In this document: positions 1-5,853 of the stretch, piece by piece | How positions within the stretch are numbered: position 1 is the first letter of the stretch | How the letters are laid out: each line of letters begins with the position of its first letter | NCBI GenBank assembly: GCA_002502175.1 | Contig: DAPQ01000014.1 | Location: 1-7,465, forward strand | Direction: 5' to 3' | Length of the DNA: 7,465 bases | Origin: Euryarchaeota archaeon UBA19 | GTDB lineage: Archaea > Thermoplasmatota > Poseidoniia > Poseidoniales > Thalassarchaeaceae | The notes under the pieces: generated by a model | Databases searched by the model: none | Told to the model about the DNA's origin: nothing | The model's input: only the letters and a program-made list of their open reading frames with translations | Translations under genes and position numbers: made by a program

Positions 1-122
1 GATTTGCTCATGGTTATTCCACCAACGTGTGGATTGAAAACGCAATCGTCATGGATGATATTTGCTAGTGCTTCGGTATCTCCATCTTCCCAGGCCTTGT
101 TGTATGCTTCGATAATCGACAT
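1..122 (-). CDS. NTF2/SnoaL-like small protein, N-terminal fragment
   Basis: Partial gene running off the left edge; about 40 N-terminal residues are visible from an ATG whose complement lies at 120-122. The translation opens MSIIEAYNKAWEDGDTEAL and continues with an I-I-H-D-D-C-V-F-N-P pattern. A first helix with Y-x-x-W-x-x-G-D-x-E-A-L followed by a D-D turn and a beta strand is the usual start of SnoaL-like/NTF2-fold proteins (cone-shaped alpha+beta barrels of about 120-140 residues). Family members range from polyketide cyclases and steroid isomerases to proteins that only bind small ligands, so no substrate can be named. It follows the SMR exporter on the same strand after 78 nt but has its own TATA-like element about 26 nt upstream of the ATG, so it is probably a separate, leaderless transcript. 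The fold call is fairly safe; the function is unknown. Confidence 0.6.
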   Translation of the reverse strand, partial: MSIIEAYNKAWEDGDTEALANIIHDDCVFNPHVGGITMSK

Positions 123-143
123 ATGGTGTCCGAGAGATAATTC

Positions 144-151
144 GTGTATAA
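144..151 (-). promoter_or_regulatory. TATA-like promoter element for the NTF2-like gene
   Basis: On the minus strand this reads TTATACAC within an AT-rich stretch, centred about 26 nt upstream of the ATG at 122. That is the archaeal TATA-box distance from a transcription start, so the mRNA would begin at or next to the start codon (leaderless). No Shine-Dalgarno sequence precedes the ATG, which fits. Confidence 0.4.
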
Positions 152-175
152 TCCAATAGGATTAACCAATCTCCT

Positions 176-180
176 AAAAA
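176..180 (-). terminator. Oligo-T tract after the SMR gene
   Basis: A run of five T on the minus strand, about 20 nt past the SMR stop codon. Archaeal intrinsic termination uses short T-runs without a required hairpin, so this is a plausible but weak terminator. Confidence 0.25.
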
Positions 181-200
181 TTCCCAATTCTGAAATCCAT

Positions 201-533
201 TCACTCTAGGTTCATAGTGCTGTAAAGTCTCATTACAATGATTCCCGCAATAATTAATCCCATTCCAATCATTGCACCAGCGTCAAGACGTTGGTCGTGA
301 AAAATAACCGCAATAATTGCAATTCCCACAATTCCCACACCGGACCAAATTGCGTACGCAACCCCCACGGGTATCTCATCTAGTGTTAAAGAAAGAAAAT
401 AAAATGCTGCACAGTAACCAATCATAACAACTACTGAAGGAATAAAATTGGTAAATCCTTCAGTCGATTTTAGAGACGATGTTGCAATAACTTCGGAAAA
501 TATTGCTAAAACCAAGTAGGGCCACTTACTCAT
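201..533 (-). CDS. Small multidrug resistance (SMR) exporter, EmrE-like
   Basis: A 110-residue, four-helix inner-membrane protein of the SMR family. These work as antiparallel dimers that exchange protons for cationic or guanidinium-type compounds. The length equals E. coli EmrE, and from the ATG at 533 the key residues fall at EmrE numbering: Glu14 (proton/substrate site, in A-I-F-S-E-V-I-A-T), Tyr60 and Trp63 (in GVAYAIWSGVGIV), plus P-S-V near 32-34 and Q-R-L-D near the third loop. The frame is open upstream to a TTG at 569, but the extra polar residues RIRFFQRS do not fit the family. A TATA-like element 26 nt before the ATG at 533 and an AAAGG just upstream also favour the shorter form. 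It has its own promoter and lies 60 nt after the phospholipase-like gene. Substrate could be quaternary ammonium compounds, or guanidinium as in Gdx proteins; the sequence is closer to the EmrE/Qac type. Confidence 0.9.
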   Translation of the reverse strand: MSKWPYLVLAIFSEVIATSSLKSTEGFTNFIPSVVVMIGYCAAFYFLSLTLDEIPVGVAYAIWSGVGIVGIAIIAVIFHDQRLDAGAMIGMGLIIAGIIVMRLYSTMNLE

Positions 534-542
534 AGACCTTTG

Positions 543-572
543 AAAAAATCTAATCCTATAATTGTTCAAAAA
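543..572 (-). terminator. Two oligo-T tracts after the phospholipase-like gene
   Basis: On the minus strand there are five T at 568-572 and six T at 543-548, both 20-50 nt past the stop codon at 594. Tandem T-runs are typical of archaeal terminators. The second lies inside the promoter-start region of the SMR gene, so termination and re-initiation would be closely packed. Confidence 0.3.
555..563 (-). promoter_or_regulatory. TATA-like promoter element for the SMR gene
   Basis: The minus strand reads AATTATAGG, centred 26 nt before the ATG at 533. This spacing predicts transcription starting at the A of the ATG and argues against translation from the TTG at 569, which would lie upstream of the element. 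Confidence 0.45.
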
Positions 573-593
573 TTACCAATGCTTATTCTAATA

Positions 594-1616
594 TCATAAA
601 TCGAAGGATTCGATTAAATCTGAATCACAAGATGGTGGCGCAGTTACAGGATTACAGGCAATAGGGCCATTCGGAACTTGCACCCAATATTCGATTCCAT
701 CGACTTTCGCAGGGTAATCTGTTGAAATTGAATGGGCGCCGACTGCAAAGGCGGCATCTCGGCGAGCAGTGTCGTTGTTGTCGGCCTCGCCGTCTTCGGC
801 ATTGTCAGCTCTACTCCTAACGATGTAACCCTCTTGGACTAGTCGAGTTATCTCTGAGCCCATTCCGATAGGGTCCGTCTCAGAGTAAAATGCGGCAGTG
901 TCACTTGCCTCATCATTCATCGTAAACATTAGCGAACCATTCAATCCAGGGTGTGCGTCGACATATGCCTCTCTAACTTCATCCTCTGCAAGTAGGATGA
1001 ACATGGCTTTGCCGCGAGAGTCATCGAGTAACGGCCAGCCATTTGTTGTTACTGCCTCTCTAAGGCTTGCAGCATCCCCCTTGACATCATCAGGTGTGAT
1101 AGTCTTGTCACGAGGCCACCATTGACCGATTTCAGTTTCTATTTTTTCAAGCATATCTTGTAATTCAAGCACAACTGTCTCGTCGGTACTTGAGCGAACC
1201 CATTCCTTTGGTTCAACCCAAATCATCAGAGGGACATGATTCGAATTCTCGTTTGACCAGGTGAGGAGTGTATTCAGACAATCTTCGAAGGTTGCACAAT
1301 TACTTCTGAAATCGTATTGATTGTGATAGACGTATAATTGCCCGCGAGGATCCCACCAAACATCCAATTCAAACTGTCTAACCCCAAAATCTTCGGCTTG
1401 AACATCTAACGCCTCATGTGTGTAATCATAGGCTCTAATCGTTGGACCAAATGGCTCAACATGATATGAGTTATGAGTTCCTAAAACTTGGATATGATTG
1501 ATTCTAAGCGGTTCCGGTTCATCGAATACACCATCGCCTGAGCCAAGAAAATCCATGCAACCCGCAAGCGGAGTCGATAGCATTAGGCAACAGAGTGCCA
1601 AGGCGGCAGTCCTCAT
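594..1616 (-). CDS. Secreted lipoprotein of the Ca2+-dependent phosphoinositide phospholipase C type
   Basis: 340 residues. The N-terminus is a lipoprotein signal: a hydrophobic stretch at 4-18, then lipobox L-A-G-C with the lipidated Cys at 20. The mature part matches the PI-PLC TIM-barrel fold (PI-PLC-C1-like): GTHNSYH at 46-52 with catalytic His48, GVRQFELDVWW at 78-88 with metal ligands Glu83 and Asp85, second catalytic His98 in V-Y-H-N, E-P-K at 135-137, and near the C-terminus the family hallmarks VRSRAD and STDYP (298-302). Cys pairs 107/113 and 321/330 suit disulfides outside the cell. It should cleave the phosphodiester of inositol phospholipids or a related lipid at the cell surface, but the true substrate is unknown. 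The ATG is preceded by GAGGG at a 6-nt gap. It starts 45 nt after the FKBP stop with no TATA-like element, so the two are probably co-transcribed. All expected catalytic residues are present. Confidence 0.85.
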   Translation of the reverse strand: MRTAALALCCLMLSTPLAGCMDFLGSGDGVFDEPEPLRINHIQVLGTHNSYHVEPFGPTIRAYDYTHEALDVQAEDFGVRQFELDVWWDPRGQLYVYHNQYDFRSNCATFEDCLNTLLTWSNENSNHVPLMIWVEPKEWVRSSTDETVVLELQDMLEKIETEIGQWWPRDKTITPDDVKGDAASLREAVTTNGWPLLDDSRGKAMFILLAEDEVREAYVDAHPGLNGSLMFTMNDEASDTAAFYSETDPIGMGSEITRLVQEGYIVRSRADNAEDGEADNNDTARRDAAFAVGAHSISTDYPAKVDGIEYWVQVPNGPIACNPVTAPPSCDSDLIESFDL

Positions 1617-1622
1617 TTTCAG

Positions 1623-1627
1623 CCCTC
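1623..1627 (-). promoter_or_regulatory. Ribosome binding site of the phospholipase-like gene
   Basis: GAGGG on the minus strand, 6 nt before the ATG at 1616. A clear Shine-Dalgarno site here, together with the lack of a nearby TATA-like element, supports an internal cistron in an operon with the FKBP gene. Confidence 0.5.
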
Positions 1628-1661
1628 GAGTAGGGCTTCGGTGGATGAACGATTCGCTAAT

Positions 1662-2114
1662 TCAGCAGCAGCCACAGCTATCGTCACAGCGAACATCAAC
1701 AACTTCTACACTGAACTTGAGAGTCTTTCCGGCCATTTGATGGTTGAAATCTACGGTGACCGAATCATCTGCAATTTCTGTAACTGTAAAAGGCAAGGGG
1801 CCTTGAGGTGTTTGAGCAGCCATCATCACTCCTATCTCTAGAGGCATTTCGGCAGGGAATTGATCGCGAGGCACCTGCTGAATTGCATCCTCGGAGCGTT
1901 CTCCGTAAGCCCGGTCTGGGGTTAGTGTGAATTCTCTCTTTTCACCAACTGCTGCCCCCATCATTTCTTGTTCGAATCCAGGTATCATTTGCTGCTTTCC
2001 AACTTGGTATGCTAACGGGTCCTTACCTTCACTGCTGTCGAAAACCTCACCGTCAGGAAAACTTCCTGTGTAGTGTACTACTGCTGTCGTTCCGTTCTCT
2101 ATCACCTGTGACAT
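1662..2114 (-). CDS. FKBP-type peptidyl-prolyl isomerase, SlyD-like, with Cys-rich tail
   Basis: A 150-residue cytoplasmic prolyl isomerase and probable folding chaperone. The FKBP domain opens with V-V-H-Y-T-G (12-17), then D-G-E-V-F-D-S-S (21-28), M-I-P-G-F-E (43-48) and the A-Y-G-E turn (69-72), the pattern of short archaeal FKBPs and bacterial SlyD. Residues about 73-120 form the insert-in-flap (IF) domain that gives these proteins chaperone activity; the FKBP fold resumes with L-K-F-S-V-E-V-V-D-V. The protein ends in a short tail with Cys143, 147, 149 and 150 (C-D-D-S-C-G-C-C). SlyD has a His/Cys-rich nickel-binding tail, so metal binding is plausible, though here it is very short and has no His. 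There is no signal peptide. It is the first gene of a minus-strand pair with the phospholipase-like lipoprotein, and its divergent neighbour is the permease. Confidence 0.92.
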   Translation of the reverse strand: MSQVIENGTTAVVHYTGSFPDGEVFDSSEGKDPLAYQVGKQQMIPGFEQEMMGAAVGEKREFTLTPDRAYGERSEDAIQQVPRDQFPAEMPLEIGVMMAAQTPQGPLPFTVTEIADDSVTVDFNHQMAGKTLKFSVEVVDVRCDDSCGCC

Positions 2115-2136
2115 GATAAGTCCGCGGTGTTCGCCC

Positions 2137-2143
2137 TTTCTAA
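2137..2143 (-). promoter_or_regulatory. Possible TATA-like element for the FKBP gene
   Basis: The minus strand reads TTAGAAA, centred about 26 nt before the ATG at 2114, the same distance as in other genes here. The match to a TATA box is weak. No Shine-Dalgarno site is evident before this ATG, which would fit a leaderless mRNA. Confidence 0.3.
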
Positions 2144-2188
2144 CTCTGTGGGTCTAGAATCACTACTTTTGCCGAACTCAAAACTCGG

Positions 2189-2197
2189 TTATGCATA
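2189..2197 (+). promoter_or_regulatory. Possible TATA-like element for the permease gene
   Basis: TTATGCATA lies about 40 nt before the GTG at 2234. A start of transcription about 26 nt further on would give a short leader of 10-15 nt containing GAAGGA at 2226-2231. It sits in the 119-nt divergent region between the FKBP and permease genes (2115-2233), which otherwise shows nothing I can name. Confidence 0.3.
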
Positions 2198-2233
2198 GGC
2201 AATGTTCAACACCATTCGATTTTTCGAAGGAAT

Positions 2234-3910
2234 GTGAAAGTCAAGGGCCCAGATGACCTAGCAGGCATCGTCCTCAAGCCTGATGGAGACATGGACGATG
2301 CTCTCGAGCGCAAACTTGGACTGGGCGCTGTCGTCATCATTTCACTCTCCGCTATGCTCGGTTCGGGCCTGTTTGTTCTACCAGCATTAGCGATGCTGGA
2401 GATGGGCGGTGGAACTAATCCCGTTGGGGGGGTCTGGCTTGCATATCTCTTAGCCGCAATAATCGTCTTACCGGCTGCCGTTTCAAAGTCTGAATTGGCA
2501 ACAGCAATGCCAACTTCTGGAGGCTCATATGTATACGTTCAGAAGACATTTGGCCCGATGTTTGGAACTATTTCCGGTCTTGGATTATGGGCCAATTTCA
2601 TGCTTAAATCCGCATTCGCACTTATCGGATTCAAAGCCTATCTTTGGGTAATCGAAGAAATTGTCGGAATCAAAATCAACATTGAAATTGCTGCATTAGT
2701 TCTACTTGCAATAATTGTTGGAATTAACATTCTAGGAGTCAAGCGTATCAAAAAGGTGCAAACACCGATCGTATTGATTTCTGTGAGTTATCTGTTAGCA
2801 TTGTGTGCCTACGCCTTGGTAACTGTAGATATGAACTGGGACAACGTGTTTTCTAGAGAGGCGTTCGGTGCTGATTGGGAAGCAGTGGCCCGAACTTCGG
2901 CATTCGTATTCGTGTCTTATGCAGGTGTTACAAAGATCGCCGCAGTTGGCGGTGAAATCAAAGACCCTAGCAAAAATATTCCAAATGGAATACTTCTTTC
3001 TTTACTCGTAAGTACACTTCTCTACGTAATTGTGGCTTTGGTTATGGCTGCATCTCTCGACCCAACTCTCTTCATGGATCCTGATAATGCAGGGTATGCT
3101 AGAGAAGATCCAGTCTACGTCTTTGCAGAAGATATTGGTGGGAAAGAAATCGGAATCATCGCTGCTTTACTTTCAGTCTTGACCATGACTTCCATGTCTC
3201 TTGCTGGGATAATGGCATCTTCCCGCTTCCCTTATGCAATGGCCACAGACAACCTTCTTCCATCCTTCCTAGAAAAGGTCCACAAAGAGTATCAAACACC
3301 TTACTGGGCAATCATTGTGACCGGATTATCTATGGCTGCCGCGATAACATTCCTTCCGGTCAAAGACGTGGCTAAACTTGCTTCTGGCTTCAAAATCATG
3401 ATTTTCATAGTCATTAACGCCTGTGTAATAGTTCTTCGAACCGCATCTCGTTCACACACATGGTACGCACCTGGGTGGAAATCTCCATTCTATCCATTCT
3501 TCCAATTATTGGGAATCATTGGAGGTTTTGTCTTACTATTCTTGATGGGCTCCAAGGCATTGATTGGCGGTACTGCTGCGATTGTTCTTGGCCTAATTAT
3601 TTGGAAAGGATATGGAGAGAAACATGCCGAACGTGAGATCACGCCTTGGCAAACCTTTGGCTTACAATATATCGATCCTGAAGAAGTAGAAACTCGCCGA
3701 AGGTTAACTGCGTTTTACGCTGCAGACATAGATGGTAACGGTGAATTGAATGTAGAGCAATACCTCTCAGCAATGGATGCTCTAGGATACACCCCTGATG
3801 CTGAGCGTGAATTAAGAGTGGTTTTCGACGAAGCAGACACGGATGGAAATGGTATCATCGATATCGAAGAATTTGTAGCAAGCGTAGCTAAACATGAATC
3901 TCCAAATTGA
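2234..3910 (+). CDS. APC-family amino acid permease with C-terminal EF-hand pair
   Basis: 558 residues in two parts. Residues about 28-461 form an amino acid-polyamine-organocation (APC, LeuT-fold) transporter with twelve hydrophobic segments. The TM1 substrate-loop signature GSGLF is at 43-47, G-G-S-Y-V-Y-V follows TM2, and a TM6-like segment reads VFVSYAGVTKIAAVGGE. Residues 462-558 are soluble and carry two EF-hand loops at 498-509 and 535-546. With twelve passes and a cytoplasmic N-terminus, the EF-hands would be inside the cell. The transporter probably imports an amino acid by H+ or Na+ symport; the substrate is not readable. Many prokaryotic APC permeases carry a C-terminal UspA domain; an EF-hand pair in that place is unusual. 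The start is uncertain: the GTG at 2234 has GAAGGA only 2 nt upstream, while an ATG at 2291 (residue 20) has GGAG before it and would still retain TM1. Confidence 0.9.
   Translation: MKVKGPDDLAGIVLKPDGDMDDALERKLGLGAVVIISLSAMLGSGLFVLPALAMLEMGGGTNPVGGVWLAYLLAAIIVLPAAVSKSELATAMPTSGGSYVYVQKTFGPMFGTISGLGLWANFMLKSAFALIGFKAYLWVIEEIVGIKINIEIAALVLLAIIVGINILGVKRIKKVQTPIVLISVSYLLALCAYALVTVDMNWDNVFSREAFGADWEAVARTSAFVFVSYAGVTKIAAVGGEIKDPSKNIPNGILLSLLVSTLLYVIVALVMAASLDPTLFMDPDNAGYAREDPVYVFAEDIGGKEIGIIAALLSVLTMTSMSLAGIMASSRFPYAMATDNLLPSFLEKVHKEYQTPYWAIIVTGLSMAAAITFLPVKDVAKLASGFKIMIFIVINACVIVLRTASRSHTWYAPGWKSPFYPFFQLLGIIGGFVLLFLMGSKALIGGTAAIVLGLIIWKGYGEKHAEREITPWQTFGLQYIDPEEVETRRRLTAFYAADIDGNGELNVEQYLSAMDALGYTPDAERELRVVFDEADTDGNGIIDIEEFVASVAKHESPN
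3725..3871 (+). other. EF-hand pair within the permease
   Basis: Loop 1 reads DIDGNGELNVEQ (3725-3760) and loop 2 reads DTDGNGIIDIEE (3836-3871). Loop 2 has every canonical ligand: Asp1, Asp3, Asn5, Asp9 and Glu12, with Gly6 and Ile8. Loop 1 has Asp1, Asp3, Asn5, Glu7, Asn9 and Gly6 but Gln at position 12 instead of the bidentate Glu, so it should bind Ca2+ weakly. The loops are 37 residues apart and flanked by helix-like sequence, the spacing of a normal paired EF-hand lobe rather than isolated dockerin-like loops. Confidence 0.9.
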
Positions 3911-3923
3911 TTCTGTAGACTCC

Positions 3924-3949
3924 GTAATTGGGCATAATCTAGGAATTAC
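3924..3949 (+). repeat. Short inverted repeat between permease and panB
   Basis: GTAATT at 3924-3929 and AATTAC at 3944-3949 form a perfect 6-bp dyad with a 14-nt AT-rich centre containing CATAATCT. It lies in the 95-nt gap between the permease stop and panB, where a panB promoter would be expected. It could be an operator flanking a TATA-like centre, or chance; the arms are short. Confidence 0.25.
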
Positions 3950-3996
3950 ACCGTCGGTTCATTGAAGGCCATAACCTCGCTCGCAAGTTCCCAAGT

Positions 3997-4001
3997 GGTG
4001 A
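3997..4001 (+). promoter_or_regulatory. Ribosome binding site of panB
   Basis: GGTGA, complementary to the archaeal 16S rRNA 3' end, with a 4-nt gap to the ATG at 4006. It fixes the panB start and indicates a leadered message, in contrast to the leaderless pattern of several neighbours. Confidence 0.55.
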
Positions 4002-4005
4002 GTAG

Positions 4006-4821
4006 ATGGCAATCTCAAATCGCGCTAAGAAGGTCACGACACACACCTTGCAGGAGATGAAACAAGTCGGTGAAAAAATCACTATGCTGACCTCATACGA
4101 TTACTCCTTAGCAAGATTAGTCGATGCTGCTGGGATTGATGTGATTCTGGTTGGAGACTCTGCTTCCAATGTCATGGCAGGTAACGAAACGACTGTTCCG
4201 ATTACCCTCGATCACATGATTTACCACGCTCAATGTGTTGTCAATGGCGTAGACCGTGCTTTAGTCGTCGTTGACATGCCCTTCGGCAGTTACCAAGGTG
4301 ACTCCAAGACCGCGCTTGACTCAGCGATTCGAATCATGAAGGAATCAGGTGGTCACGCAGTTAAGCTAGAGGGTGGAGAAGAGGTTGCTGAATCCATCGA
4401 AAGAATAGTGGGTGCAGGAATCCCTGTGCAGGGTCACCTTGGTTTGACACCTCAATCAATCTACAAGTTCGGAACATACACCGTCCGCGCAAAGGAAGAA
4501 GCCGAGGCGGCTCAACTTCTGAAAGACGCCAAGGCGATTGAAGCGGCCGGTTGCTTTTCCATAGTATTCGAGAAGATTCCAGCGGACTTAGCCGCTAAGG
4601 TCAGTGCTGAGTTATCCATTCCAACTATTGGAATCGGAGCAGGCCCAGATTGTGATGGGCAAGTATTGGTTCTTCACGACATGCTCGGAATCACCAAGGA
4701 TTTCAGTCCAAGATTCCTGCGACGTTATGCAGACTTGGGAGAATCTATCGATGGAGCAGTGAAACAATACATCACCGATGTACAAAGTGGGGAATTCCCC
4801 AATGTTGACGAGTCCTATTGA
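4006..4821 (+). CDS. panB: 3-methyl-2-oxobutanoate hydroxymethyltransferase (ketopantoate hydroxymethyltransferase)
   Basis: 271 residues, the usual PanB length. The enzyme moves a hydroxymethyl group from 5,10-methylene-tetrahydrofolate (or an archaeal pterin equivalent) to 2-oxoisovalerate, giving ketopantoate for coenzyme A synthesis in the cytoplasm. The (beta/alpha)8 barrel is complete: S-Y-D-Y-S at 30-34, LVGDS at 48-52 with metal ligand Asp51, D-M-P-F-G-S-Y at 90-96 with Asp90, V-K-L-E-G-G with Glu122, GHLGLTPQS at 143-151, catalytic Glu189 in F-E-K-I-P, and IPTIGIGAG followed by C-D-G-Q-V-L-V-L-H-D. Details such as DSASNVMAG, FGTYTVRAKEE, FLRRY and the ending F-P-N-x-x-E-S-Y are, from memory, typical of Bacteroidota PanB, which suggests lateral acquisition. 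A good GGTGA site supports the start. rfcS follows after 63 nt on the same strand. No other pantothenate gene is in view. Confidence 0.97.
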   Translation: MAISNRAKKVTTHTLQEMKQVGEKITMLTSYDYSLARLVDAAGIDVILVGDSASNVMAGNETTVPITLDHMIYHAQCVVNGVDRALVVVDMPFGSYQGDSKTALDSAIRIMKESGGHAVKLEGGEEVAESIERIVGAGIPVQGHLGLTPQSIYKFGTYTVRAKEEAEAAQLLKDAKAIEAAGCFSIVFEKIPADLAAKVSAELSIPTIGIGAGPDCDGQVLVLHDMLGITKDFSPRFLRRYADLGESIDGAVKQYITDVQSGEFPNVDESY

Positions 4822-4884
4822 TGCCTCAAAGCGTATTGGAGGGAACCTTCAAGGACACCCGACGCTGGATGCTGGGGGACGACC

Positions 4885-5841
4885 ATGAGCGAGATGTGGG
4901 TTGAGCGACACCGACCGCAGACGGTCGCAGACATCAAAGGTCAGAAAGCAGTCGTCGATCGGCTTGTGGCTTATTCACAGAAACAAACCTTCCCTCACCT
5001 ACTTTTCGCCGGCCCTCCCGGCACTGGGAAAACGACTGCTGCGCTTGCATTGACCCGTGATGTATTCGGCGAAAGTTATCGAATGAATCTGCTAGAAATG
5101 AATGCAAGCGATGAGCGTAAATTAGAGTCAATTCGAACCAAAGTCAAGGGCTTTGCAAAAACCGCTCCAGTGCCTGGAACTTCATTTAAGGTGATTTTTC
5201 TCGACGAAGCCGACGCCTTGACTCCTGACGCTCAAGGAGCGCTTCGTCGAATTATGGAGCAACATTCCCAGACTTGCAGATTTATTCTTTCCTGCAATTA
5301 TTCATCGAAAATAATCGAGGCGATTCAATCCCGCTGCGCAGTATTCAGATTTCGTCCTCTAGCCGAAGATCAAGTCGATGAGATGATTCGCAGTGTTGCA
5401 GCCTCTGAGAACATCACTTTGGAAAACGAGGCTGCTGAAGCGATAGTCCACGTCAGTTTGGGCGACCTGAGAAAAGCGATTACTGCTCTACAGGTCGCCG
5501 CGTCTCTTTCATCAACTGTAACTCGTGATCTGATCTACGAAACCACTGCAACCGCCCCGCCTGAGGAGTTGCATGGATACTTGCTCGCTTGCAAAGAAGA
5601 TGGATTCCAACCAGCTCGAAGAAGACTCAAGGGATTGTTGGATAAGTACGGATTGGCGGGCACAGATATGGTCAATCAATTGCATAGAGGATTGGGAGAT
5701 GTTGCATTCCTCGATGAAAAGCAAAAGTTGGCAGTTACAGAAGCGATGGCTGAGACGGATTTCAGAATGGTCGAGGGTGGTGGAGAAGCTCTGCAACTCG
5801 ACGCAATGACTGCAACAATTTGTTCCCTAATCGGCAAGTGA
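4885..5841 (+). CDS. rfcS: Replication factor C small subunit (archaeal clamp loader)
   Basis: 318 residues, normal for archaeal RfcS. With the large subunit it forms the pentameric AAA+ clamp loader that opens the PCNA ring and places it on primed DNA. Visible in order: the RFC N-terminal box W-V-E-R-H-R-P (5-11; usually KYRP), Walker A GPPGTGKTT (43-51), N-A-S-D-E-R (72-77), Walker B FLDEAD (104-109), R-R-I-M-E (120-124), sensor 1 S-C-N (135-137), the S-R-C arginine-finger motif (148-150), sensor 2 region G-D-L-R-K-A, and a helical C-terminal collar. No intein interrupts the ATPase domain, although archaeal rfc genes are known intein sites. A G-rich site GGGGGA lies 5 nt before the ATG. It follows panB closely enough for co-transcription and converges with the next gene, leaving 12 nt between stops. 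It is the strongest evidence that the DNA is archaeal. Confidence 0.97.
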   Translation: MSEMWVERHRPQTVADIKGQKAVVDRLVAYSQKQTFPHLLFAGPPGTGKTTAALALTRDVFGESYRMNLLEMNASDERKLESIRTKVKGFAKTAPVPGTSFKVIFLDEADALTPDAQGALRRIMEQHSQTCRFILSCNYSSKIIEAIQSRCAVFRFRPLAEDQVDEMIRSVAASENITLENEAAEAIVHVSLGDLRKAITALQVAASLSSTVTRDLIYETTATAPPEELHGYLLACKEDGFQPARRRLKGLLDKYGLAGTDMVNQLHRGLGDVAFLDEKQKLAVTEAMAETDFRMVEGGGEALQLDAMTATICSLIGK

Positions 5842-5853
5842 TTTGATCTTTGA

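Noticed and set aside
534..569. N-terminal extension of the SMR protein from a TTG at 569
   Set aside because: The 12 extra residues are polar and basic, absent from the family, and encoded upstream of or across the TATA-like element; the ATG at 533 gives exact EmrE numbering.
1498..1841. Plus-strand open frames across the FKBP-phospholipase junction
   Set aside because: Both flanking genes on the minus strand are complete with strong family motifs, and these frames have no recognisable content.
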